A DNA stretch of 5,057 nucleotides. It comes from Candidatus Methanogaster sp. UBA203 (GTDB lineage Archaea > Halobacteriota > Methanosarcinia > Methanosarcinales > Methanogasteraceae). A program made the position numbers and the translations under genes. This document shows, piece after piece, positions 1-5,057 of this stretch. Below the pieces are notes generated by a model, which was given only the letters and a program-made list of their open reading frames with translations, was not told where the DNA came from and made no database searches. The stretch's first letter is position 1; each line of letters opens with the position of its first letter. The stretch covers positions 8,314 to 13,370 of the forward strand of contig DASC01000137.1 of the NCBI GenBank assembly GCA_002503595.1, given 5' to 3'.

Positions 1-28
1 GGGGATGTCACCTTATGCTGCGTTCGGA

Positions 29-118
29 TCAGGAACCCCGGACCATCGAAACCCACCGCTCGATCATTGCAAACTCATCCGGCGTCAGCACAGACCTGGG
101 ATGGAAAAGTTCAAGTAG
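29..118 (-). pseudogene. Remnant of a second trpG-like glutamine amidotransferase (C-terminal tail only)
   Basis: Read on the minus strand, this stretch encodes a peptide ending LFHPRSVLTPDEFAMIER plus WVSMVRGS and a stop at 31-29. It aligns without gaps to the last ~26 residues of the intact TrpG encoded at 1557-2135 (FHPESVLTPDGLGMIERW and onward), with about 16 identical positions. The conserved tail motif F-H-P-E-S has become F-H-P-R-S, so the catalytic Glu is lost while the His is kept. Similarity stops near position 112, just before the start of the ATPase gene on the other strand, so the N-terminal ~165 residues, including the nucleophile Cys, are missing. An open frame runs only from an ATG at 133-131 (34 codons), and nothing suggests it is expressed. 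I infer a broken paralog or duplicated trpG tail. A functional short peptide is unlikely. Confidence 0.75.
76..95. repeat. 20-bp direct repeat, left copy (shared with 1607-1626)
   Basis: These 20 bases are identical to 1607-1626 in the intact trpG and lie inside a ~55-bp stretch of weaker similarity (about 59-112 versus 1590-1643). It is the best-conserved core of the duplicated trpG tail and encodes the S-V-L-T-P-D segment on the minus strand. The two copies are in the same orientation about 1.53 kb apart and bracket the ATPase gene. Confidence 0.85.
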
Positions 119-134
119 TTGACAGTAAATCATA

Positions 135-1550
135 ATGATTGTGAATCAACAATTTACAGGACGGTTCGTAAACCGTGATCGTGAACTGGGATACCTCAAC
201 AGCAGGCATGAAAGCGGGAAACCGGAATTCATAATAATCTACGGGCGGCGCAGGATCGGTAAAACCCGTCTGATCACAGAATTTCTCCACGGAAAGGCAG
301 GGATTTACTTTCTGCCCGCGGAATACAGCGAATCCGAGAATATCATGATGTTGCAGCGGCAGATGGGGGATTTCCTCGGAGAAGACTCATTCATAAAAAT
401 GAGAATCGGCGGGTTCGAAGAGTTGTTTGACGAGTTTTTCAGGTGGTATCGCGGCGAAGAGCGGATCGTGTTCGCAATTGATGAATTTCCATACCTCATA
501 AAGCTAAACCGGGGCATACCGTCGTTTTTCCAGAGAATATGGGATCTGAACCTGAGCAAGCGAAATGTAATGCTCATACTGAGTGGTTCTGACATCGGGA
601 TGATGGAAACAGAAGTTCTCGGATACAAATCCCCATTATACGGCAGAAGAAGCGGGCAGTGGAGACTCGATAAATTAAATTTTGAGCATCTGGCAGATTT
701 TTTCCCGAAATACACAACTGACGAGCTTATTCGAGTCTACGGATGCATGGACAGCATCCCTGAGTATATTCTGAAGTTCTCACCCGATCTTGACCTCTGG
801 GAAAATCTCCGCACAAATTTCCTGTCGAAAGGCAGCTTCCTATACGAGGAGGCTGACATTCTACTCCGGGAAGAGTTTAGAGAGCCGCGAAATTACATGT
901 TTATCCTCAAAACTATCGCAGAAGGAAGCAGAAAACTTTCCGAGATCGCAAACGCCACCGGCATCGACAAAGGCGCGCTGTCACGCTACCTCCACAATTT
1001 AAGACGTGTCGGGATCGTCGATTCCGAACTTCCTGCCACCGTCGCGGGCAAGTCCAAGCGATCGTTGTACAAGATAAAAGATAATTATTTTAAATTCTAT
1101 TTCAGGTTTGTACTACCGAATAAGAACAATATCGAGGCTGAAATCGATATCACACCAAAAATAGAGAAGGAATACGATCAATATCTTGGATTCGTCTTTG
1201 AAGAGCTGGTACGGGATCTTATCATACGGAGAAGGCTCGACATTGGCTTTTTACCTGACGATTGTGGAGCATGGTGGTATCGTGGCGATGAGATCGATAT
1301 CGTTGCCACCGGGGCTGATACGGATGGTGCCAGGCAGTTGTTCATCGGCGAGGTGAAATGGAGTAACCTCTCACGGCACGATGTAACAAGGATACTGGAC
1401 GATCTACATCGCAAATCCGACTTGATCAGGTGGCACAATGATGCGAGACGCGAGTATTACGGGATAATCGCAAAACGGATCGAGGACAAGGAGACGTTGC
1501 GGAGTGGTGGCGTGTATGCGTTTGATCTGGGGGATATTCTCAAGCCCTGA
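135..1550 (+). CDS. Archaeal ATPase with C-terminal DUF234 / PD-(D/E)XK-like domain
   Basis: This 471-residue protein has the architecture of the archaeal ATPase (PF01637)-DUF234 family of predicted cytoplasmic P-loop NTPases, whose substrate is unknown. The N-terminal lead-in FVNRDREL (residues 11-18) precedes a Walker A motif GRRRIGKT (37-44). Walker B follows as RIVFAIDEF (110-118) with D116 and E117, and a sensor-like strand VMLILSGSD lies at 145-153. A winged-helix segment sits around 252-300. The DUF234 part begins near Y312 (KIKDNYFKFYFRF). It contains E356, E386-I-D388 and E406-V-K408, which fit a PD-(D/E)XK nuclease-like fold. ATG 135 is the first start in frame. No good ribosome-binding site precedes it, and GTG 141 is possible. 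The gene ends 6 bp from the convergent trpG. Some stretches (for example 1081-1101) are clearly more AT-rich than trpEG, which hints at transfer. The family assignment is strong; the biological role is unknown. Confidence 0.9.
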   Translation: MIVNQQFTGRFVNRDRELGYLNSRHESGKPEFIIIYGRRRIGKTRLITEFLHGKAGIYFLPAEYSESENIMMLQRQMGDFLGEDSFIKMRIGGFEELFDEFFRWYRGEERIVFAIDEFPYLIKLNRGIPSFFQRIWDLNLSKRNVMLILSGSDIGMMETEVLGYKSPLYGRRSGQWRLDKLNFEHLADFFPKYTTDELIRVYGCMDSIPEYILKFSPDLDLWENLRTNFLSKGSFLYEEADILLREEFREPRNYMFILKTIAEGSRKLSEIANATGIDKGALSRYLHNLRRVGIVDSELPATVAGKSKRSLYKIKDNYFKFYFRFVLPNKNNIEAEIDITPKIEKEYDQYLGFVFEELVRDLIIRRRLDIGFLPDDCGAWWYRGDEIDIVATGADTDGARQLFIGEVKWSNLSRHDVTRILDDLHRKSDLIRWHNDARREYYGIIAKRIEDKETLRSGGVYAFDLGDILKP

Positions 1551-1556
1551 GTGACG

Positions 1557-2135
1557 TTACGCCCCACCAGCTACCACCCCCACCCACCTCTCGATCATCC
1601 CAAGCCCATCCGGCGTCAGCACAGACTCAGGATGGAACTGCACGCCCTCGATCGGACGCCGCTTGTGCCTGATCCCCATGATGACGCCGTCAGGACTGTG
1701 TGCCACAACCTCGAGATCCGGCGACACCCGATCCACAGCAAGCGAATGATACCTGCCGCCAGTAAACGGATTCGGAAGACCCGCGTAGATCCCGACCCCG
1801 TCATGATAAATCTCAGACGCCTTCCCGTGAACCGGACCCACAGACGCGTGCCCGACCGTGCCCCCAAACGCAATATTGATCGCCTGGCATCCCAGGCAGA
1901 CGCCAAGCAAGGGAACCTCGCACTCGCGTATGATCTCGATGCACGATCCGATATCCCGGGGATCGTTCGGATTTCCAGGACCAGGCGAGATCACGATCCC
2001 AGCAGGGTCGATTTCTCTGACTTCCTCAAGCGTTATCGTGTTCGGGACGACCACAGTGTCCGGTTCGAAGATCGAGACATACTCGACAAGATTCCATACA
2101 AACGAGTCCTTATTATTCACGAACAATATCTTCAT
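1557..2135 (-). CDS. trpG: Anthranilate synthase component II, glutamine amidotransferase
   Basis: TrpG releases ammonia from glutamine and passes it to TrpE for anthranilate synthesis in the cytoplasm. The 192-residue length is normal for a stand-alone class I glutamine amidotransferase. Visible motifs are the N-terminal NNKDSFVWNLVEY, the oxyanion region ISPGPGNPNDP (49-59), and the nucleophile elbow GVCLGCQAI with Cys80. The catalytic pair is His168 and Glu170 in QFHPES. The start is well supported: AAGGTGA at 2146-2140 lies 4 nt upstream of the ATG inside the end of trpE, and the ATG overlaps the trpE stop as ATGA (2135-2132), so translation is probably coupled. Its stop lies 6 bp from the convergent ATPase stop, so no other trp gene follows it here. 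PabA is an alternative for this family, but the adjacent trpE makes TrpG the better call. Confidence 0.96.
   Translation of the reverse strand: MKILFVNNKDSFVWNLVEYVSIFEPDTVVVPNTITLEEVREIDPAGIVISPGPGNPNDPRDIGSCIEIIRECEVPLLGVCLGCQAINIAFGGTVGHASVGPVHGKASEIYHDGVGIYAGLPNPFTGGRYHSLAVDRVSPDLEVVAHSPDGVIMGIRHKRRPIEGVQFHPESVLTPDGLGMIERWVGVVAGGA
1607..1626. repeat. 20-bp direct repeat, right copy (shared with 76-95)
   Basis: This is the perfect match to 76-95, located in the C-terminal coding part of the intact trpG. The flanking bases are also similar: 9 bp at 1590-1598 match 59-67 exactly, and 8 of 9 bases match at 1629-1637 versus 98-106. The mismatches fall partly on third codon positions, which fits homologous coding DNA rather than chance. 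Confidence 0.85.
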
Positions 2136-3664
2136 TCGATCACCTTCATCATCGCAGCCATCTTGCGCTCGGTCTCCAGATATTCGTACGTGGGATCCGA
2201 GTCGGCAACGATTCCAGCCCCTGCCTGAATTAGCATCCGGTCTCTGGAAAGCACAATCGTCCTGATCACGATTGCGAAGTCAGCATCCCGGTTCCATGTG
2301 TAATATCCAACGCCACCCCCGTAAATCCCGCGGGCGTCCTTCTCGAGTGCGTCGATGATCTCCATCGCACGGATCTTCGGCGCACCGGATAGCGTGCCCG
2401 CGGGAAAGATCGCGCGTGTCGCATCGAACGCATCAGAGTCGTCGCGCAGTATTCCTGTAACCGTGCTCTCGATGTGCTGGAGATGCGAGTACTTCCGCAC
2501 AGTCATGAAATCCTCGACCCGAACCGTTCCCGGCTTCGATACCATCCGCACATCGTTTCTGCCGAGATCGACGAGCATCACATGCTCTGCCCGCTCCTTT
2601 TCATCGCTCAGCAGTTTTTTGGCGAGTTCTGCGTCTTCCGCATCGGTTTCGCCCCGCGGGCAGGTGCCAGCGATCGGGTTGCTGATCAATTTTCGGTTGT
2701 GAACCGTAAAGAGCGTTTCGGGGCTCGCACCAACGATTTTAGTCTCCCCGAATTCAAATAGATACATGTACGGGCTTGGATTGACATCCCGTAACCTCGT
2801 GTACAGTTCTACCGGGCTGTATCTGTTCGTCGCCTCGTATCGTCTGGACAGCACGACCTGGAAGATGTCGCCATCGACGATGTGCTGCTTCGCTATTCCA
2901 ACCATCGTCTCGAACTCGTCCTGCCCCGTATTCGCGGTCATCTGACCGTGCCCCCCTCCCGAGGTCTGCTCTCCAGAATTAAGTTCTTCCGCCCTTTGGA
3001 TAGTTGATATCATAGCTGCTGCATCAGATTCAGCGTTCCGGTACATTCTCGCAATCTCATCTCCGCTAAAATCCTGTAAAAATGGAGTTAAGATGATATA
3101 AACCTCGCCGGTCAGGTGATCGAAGACAACGGTATGTGTAATGAGCATGAACTGCGCATCCGGTGTTGTTGCATGATCGCGTCGTCCGATATCCAGCCAG
3201 CAGTCGTATACGATGTCGTAACCATGATACCCGATCGCACCGCCAGAAAACACCTGCCGATCAAAGTTTTTCGTGCAGATGCAGGGCACGCTTGGTATGA
3301 TCGGCTTTAACGCATCCAGAACGTCATATTCCGGACGTATCACGCCACTCTCGTGCATATCTGATAAATCTGCCTCGATCTGTCTGATAAGCGGCGTCGA
3401 TCGCTCATACTGGAGTGAGATGTCCCTCCCGCTTATCGTGATGACCGCGTCCGGATCAGAGCCCACGAACGAGAACCGTGCATGATGCTTCTCCTTTTCC
3501 ACAGACTCGAGCAGATAGGAGTACTTCGGACTCTCTGATTTTAGCACGGTGTACAGGTCGATAGGCGTGCATCGCGCGGTCGTTTTTGCGATCAACTGGA
3601 TGATCGCGGGCGGTTCTATCGACTCGAGAAGAGCGGTCAGTTCCAGTGGGTTCGGGGTTATCAT
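2132..3664 (-). CDS. trpE: Anthranilate synthase component I (chorismate-binding subunit)
   Basis: TrpE converts chorismate and ammonia supplied by TrpG into anthranilate plus pyruvate, the first committed step of tryptophan synthesis. Numbered from the start chosen here (510 residues), the Trp-binding motif LLES lies at 51-54, suggesting feedback inhibition. The chorismate-binding core shows IFQVVLSRR (267-275), GASPETL (312-318), PIAGTCPRG (330-338) and EHVMLVDLGRNDV (360-372). Further on are KYSHLQHIES, AGTLSGAPKIRAMEII and GAGIVADSDP. PIAGT rather than the PIKGT of PabB supports anthranilate synthase. A Gly/Ser-rich linker around 229-248 separates the two halves. An in-frame ATG at 3700 would add 12 residues. 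I prefer 3664 because GGTGA (3674-3670) lies 5 nt upstream and the predicted transcription start (~3690) falls downstream of 3700. The stop overlaps trpG by 4 bp. Confidence 0.95.
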   Translation of the reverse strand: MITPNPLELTALLESIEPPAIIQLIAKTTARCTPIDLYTVLKSESPKYSYLLESVEKEKHHARFSFVGSDPDAVITISGRDISLQYERSTPLIRQIEADLSDMHESGVIRPEYDVLDALKPIIPSVPCICTKNFDRQVFSGGAIGYHGYDIVYDCWLDIGRRDHATTPDAQFMLITHTVVFDHLTGEVYIILTPFLQDFSGDEIARMYRNAESDAAAMISTIQRAEELNSGEQTSGGGHGQMTANTGQDEFETMVGIAKQHIVDGDIFQVVLSRRYEATNRYSPVELYTRLRDVNPSPYMYLFEFGETKIVGASPETLFTVHNRKLISNPIAGTCPRGETDAEDAELAKKLLSDEKERAEHVMLVDLGRNDVRMVSKPGTVRVEDFMTVRKYSHLQHIESTVTGILRDDSDAFDATRAIFPAGTLSGAPKIRAMEIIDALEKDARGIYGGGVGYYTWNRDADFAIVIRTIVLSRDRMLIQAGAGIVADSDPTYEYLETERKMAAMMKVIE

Positions 3665-3669
3665 CGCAT

Positions 3670-3674
3670 TCACC
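3670..3674 (-). promoter_or_regulatory. Ribosome-binding site deciding the trpE start
   Basis: On the minus strand GGTGA sits 5 nt before the ATG at 3664-3662. It matches the sequence complementary to an ATCACCTCC 16S tail, as does the AAGGTGA site before trpG. No such site precedes the alternative ATG at 3700, so this element favours the shorter TrpE. Confidence 0.7.
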
Positions 3675-3683
3675 GTATAACTT

Positions 3684-3709
3684 TGTACAATAATGTCCAT
3701 AGTTGTACA
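3684..3709 (-). promoter_or_regulatory. Candidate TRP-box operator: two TGTACA sites 20 bp apart
   Basis: Two palindromic TGTACA hexamers occupy 3684-3689 (inside the longer palindrome TTGTACAA, 3683-3690) and 3704-3709, exactly 20 bp apart start to start, about two helical turns. One lies between the trpE TATA box and the predicted transcription start; the other covers that start. TGTACA is the TRP-box consensus I recall for the TrpY repressor of Methanothermobacter, which controls its trp operon. By analogy a TrpY-like protein would block trpEG transcription when tryptophan is plentiful. No trpY gene is in this window, so the regulator is inferred. Confidence 0.65.
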
Positions 3710-3710
3710 T

Positions 3711-3720
3711 CATATTTAAA
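3711..3720 (-). promoter_or_regulatory. TATA box of the trpEG promoter
   Basis: The minus strand reads CTTTAAATATG, a good archaeal TATA element. Placing transcription start about 26 bp downstream gives ~3690, a leader of roughly 25 nt before ATG 3664 with room for the GGTGA site. The element is nearly symmetric, so it could also act toward the divergent fumarase gene. Confidence 0.65.
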
Positions 3721-3830
3721 GATTGCTCTGGTGCCAAGTCGCCAGCCCGGACATTGAGACCCACTAACCCATCTTCCGCTCCGGATACGGCAATATCCCA
3801 CAAAAAGTCCGACCGGTCTGCCGCAAACAA

Positions 3831-3840
3831 TCTTTTAACC
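3831..3840 (+). promoter_or_regulatory. Weak TATA-like element before the fumarase beta gene
   Basis: TCTTTTAACC lies about 25 bp before ATG 3862 and could position a start almost at the ATG, giving a leaderless message. That sits oddly with the GGGAG motif at 3853-3857, which suggests a longer leader, perhaps from the symmetric AT-rich element at 3711-3721. The choice is unresolved. Confidence 0.3.
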
Positions 3841-3861
3841 CGCCGTGCCAGAGGGAGTATC

Positions 3862-4434
3862 ATGACCATCCACCACCTGAGTACCCCGCTTACCCTCTCT
3901 GATGTTACCAGATTACGTGCAGGCGACCTTGTGTACCTGAACGGGACGGTCATGACGGTTAGGGACAGGGCATGCAACCGCATACTGGGGGCATCGGAGG
4001 CATCAGAGATTCCGTTCGATCTCGAGAATGCCGTGATCTACCACTGCGGACCGATTGTCAGGGGAGCGGATGGGTCGTGGGAGGTGATCGCGGCAGGTCC
4101 AACCACGAGTAGCCGGTTGAATTCGCAGACCACAGATATTCTGGATCGATTTGGCGTCCATGCCATAATTGGCAAGGGTGGGATGTCGATCGCTGATGCG
4201 ATGCGGGATCGGTGCGCGTATCTTGCATACACCGGCGGGTGCGCGGCAGTGGCAGCAGATCATATCAGCTCGGTGCGCGGCGTGTACTGGATCGATCTTG
4301 GCATGGCAGAGGCGGTCTGGGTGCTGGAGATGCGTAATTTTGGACCGCTCATCATTGGAATCGATTCGCATGGGCGAAATCTCTTCGATGAGGTGCAGAG
4401 AAGGGCAGAGAAGCGGCTGTCAGCGGTAGTTTGA
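3862..4434 (+). CDS. Fumarate hydratase class I (Fe-S), beta subunit / C-terminal domain
   Basis: The product is the beta half of a two-subunit [4Fe-4S] class I hydratase that interconverts fumarate and malate in the cytoplasm; the cluster is held by the alpha subunit, which is not in this window. The 190 residues match the family along their length: LSTPLTLSDVTRLRAGDLVYLNGT (positions 6-29), a T-V-R-D-R-A-C stretch (32-38), HCGPI (61-65) and AAGPTTSSRLN (77-87). Then come GKGGM (104-108), YTGGCAAV (123-130) and the ending DLGMAEAVW with GPLIIGIDSHG. The frame is open upstream to 3703, but those 53 codons show no family similarity. GGGAG (3853-3857) lies 4 nt before ATG 3862. The family motif normally has His where Cys38 stands. 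The L(+)-tartrate dehydratase beta subunit is a related alternative, but fumarase is more likely in an archaeon. It is divergent from trpE and points toward the 16S gene. Confidence 0.88.
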   Translation: MTIHHLSTPLTLSDVTRLRAGDLVYLNGTVMTVRDRACNRILGASEASEIPFDLENAVIYHCGPIVRGADGSWEVIAAGPTTSSRLNSQTTDILDRFGVHAIIGKGGMSIADAMRDRCAYLAYTGGCAAVAADHISSVRGVYWIDLGMAEAVWVLEMRNFGPLIIGIDSHGRNLFDEVQRRAEKRLSAVV

Positions 4435-4534
4435 GTGGATGGCGAATGCCTGCTTCGCGGTCTGCAGAAGATTCCATAGATTTTCTCAGGTAAATTGTGG
4501 CTGAGATCGAACATAGACGTGGCGATATCAGAAA

Positions 4535-4546
4535 TCTTTATATACA
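4535..4546 (+). promoter_or_regulatory. TATA box of the rRNA operon promoter
   Basis: TCTTTATATACA is a strong archaeal TATA box, preceded by a purine-rich BRE-like GAAA (4531-4534). Transcription should start near 4565-4570, leaving a pre-rRNA leader of about 145 nt before the mature 16S. The stretch 4435-4530 between the fumarase stop and this promoter shows no gene and no convincing terminator. Confidence 0.75.
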
Positions 4547-4565
4547 ACGGCTGCTGATGTTATGC

Positions 4566-4710
4566 TATCACCTCCATTTTCGTGGTCAGATATCTTCTGA
4601 CCACGTTGTATTTGATGGAGACGGAAGATCGTTCCGTCTGACATTGGTCCTGATATTTGGTTAATTCCGATCGGTAGTGAAAACCAATCAATTCCAAAAA
4701 AGTGTGCTTA
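4566..4710 (+). other. Pre-16S rRNA leader with stable hairpins
   Basis: This region lies between the predicted rRNA transcription start and the mature 16S 5' end. It contains a perfect 10-bp hairpin (4581-4590 with 4596-4605, 5-nt loop TATCT) and an outer 6-bp stem CTCCAT/ATGGAG (4572-4577 with 4615-4620). A second 8-bp hairpin (4619-4626 with 4632-4639, loop GATCG) shares two bases with the outer stem. Further pairing is possible between ATTGGT (4643-4648) and ACCAAT (4683-4688). Archaeal 16S leaders normally form one arm of a long processing helix cut at a bulge-helix-bulge. The other arm lies beyond the window, so the cut site cannot be placed. Confidence 0.6.

Positions 4711-5057
<347 letters not shown>

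Noticed and set aside
1..28. Possible 3' end of another ATPase copy left of the trpG remnant, since GGGGAT occurs here and at 1530-1535 in matching register.
   Set aside because: Only six consecutive bases plus scattered matches agree and the encoded residues differ (GDVTLC against GDILKP). Sequence left of the window would be needed.
1067..1072. Further TGTACA hexamers at 1067-1072, 2800-2805 and 3550-3555 as extra TRP boxes.
   Set aside because: All lie singly inside coding sequence, those in trpE at or next to Tyr codons, and a few are expected by chance in 5 kb.
1541..1565. Terminator between the convergent ATPase and trpG stops.
   Set aside because: The gap is 6 bp and neither strand shows a T-run or a hairpin there.
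1551..2228. 225-codon open frame on the plus strand opposite trpG and the end of trpE.
   Set aside because: It is a His/Arg/Pro-rich antisense shadow of a GC-rich gene with no recognisable family; the minus strand encodes clear TrpG and TrpE.
3703..3861. N-terminal extension of the fumarase beta subunit by 53 codons.
   Set aside because: The extension has no similarity to the family, overlaps the trpE promoter region, and a ribosome-binding site precedes the internal ATG at 3862.
3456..3983. 175-codon minus-strand frame across the trpE start and fumarase start.
   Set aside because: It overlaps two well-supported genes and their promoters and shows no domain.
4260..4547. 95-codon minus-strand frame across the fumarase end and the rRNA promoter.
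   Set aside because: It is antisense to conserved fumarase coding sequence and starts inside the rRNA TATA box; no similarity is recognisable.

Overview
This 5,057-base window looks like chromosomal DNA from a methanogen-related euryarchaeon. The right edge carries the first ~347 nt of an archaeal-type 16S rRNA whose signature resembles Methanosarcinales/Methanomicrobia and allied ANME or Syntrophoarchaeum-like lineages. TATA-type promoters and ribosome-binding sites matching an ATCACCTCC 16S tail agree with this. The exact genus cannot be read from the window.

Layout from left to right. Positions 29-118 hold a decayed 3' end of a second trpG-like gene on the minus strand. A gene for an archaeal ATPase with a C-terminal DUF234/PD-(D/E)XK-like region (135-1550, plus) follows. 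It ends 6 bp before the stop of the intact trpG, which is convergent with it. The trpE-trpG pair (anthranilate synthase; minus strand, 3664 down to 1557) forms a tightly coupled operon with an ATGA overlap. Its promoter carries a TATA box and two TGTACA boxes exactly 20 bp apart, which match the TRP-box operator known for the TrpY repressor. Divergent from it is a gene for the beta subunit (C-terminal half) of a class I Fe-S fumarate hydratase (3862-4434, plus). A gap of about 276 bp then holds the rRNA promoter and a hairpin-rich 16S leader, followed by the 16S gene, which runs off the right edge.

Functionally, TrpE and TrpG together convert chorismate plus glutamine to anthranilate, the first committed step of tryptophan synthesis. 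TrpE keeps the LLES motif linked to tryptophan feedback inhibition, so the pathway is probably controlled at both enzyme and promoter level. The fumarase beta subunit needs an alpha subunit that is not in this window. The ATPase looks like an accessory gene: its base composition is more AT-rich in places, and it sits between two copies of a trpG tail.

No CRISPR array, insertion sequence, tRNA or obvious novel multi-gene system is visible. The most interesting signals are the duplicated trpG tail flanking the ATPase gene, the paired TGTACA operator with the re-assigned trpE start, a His-to-Cys change in a conserved fumarase motif, and a copy of the 16S anti-Shine-Dalgarno sequence at the predicted start of the rRNA leader.
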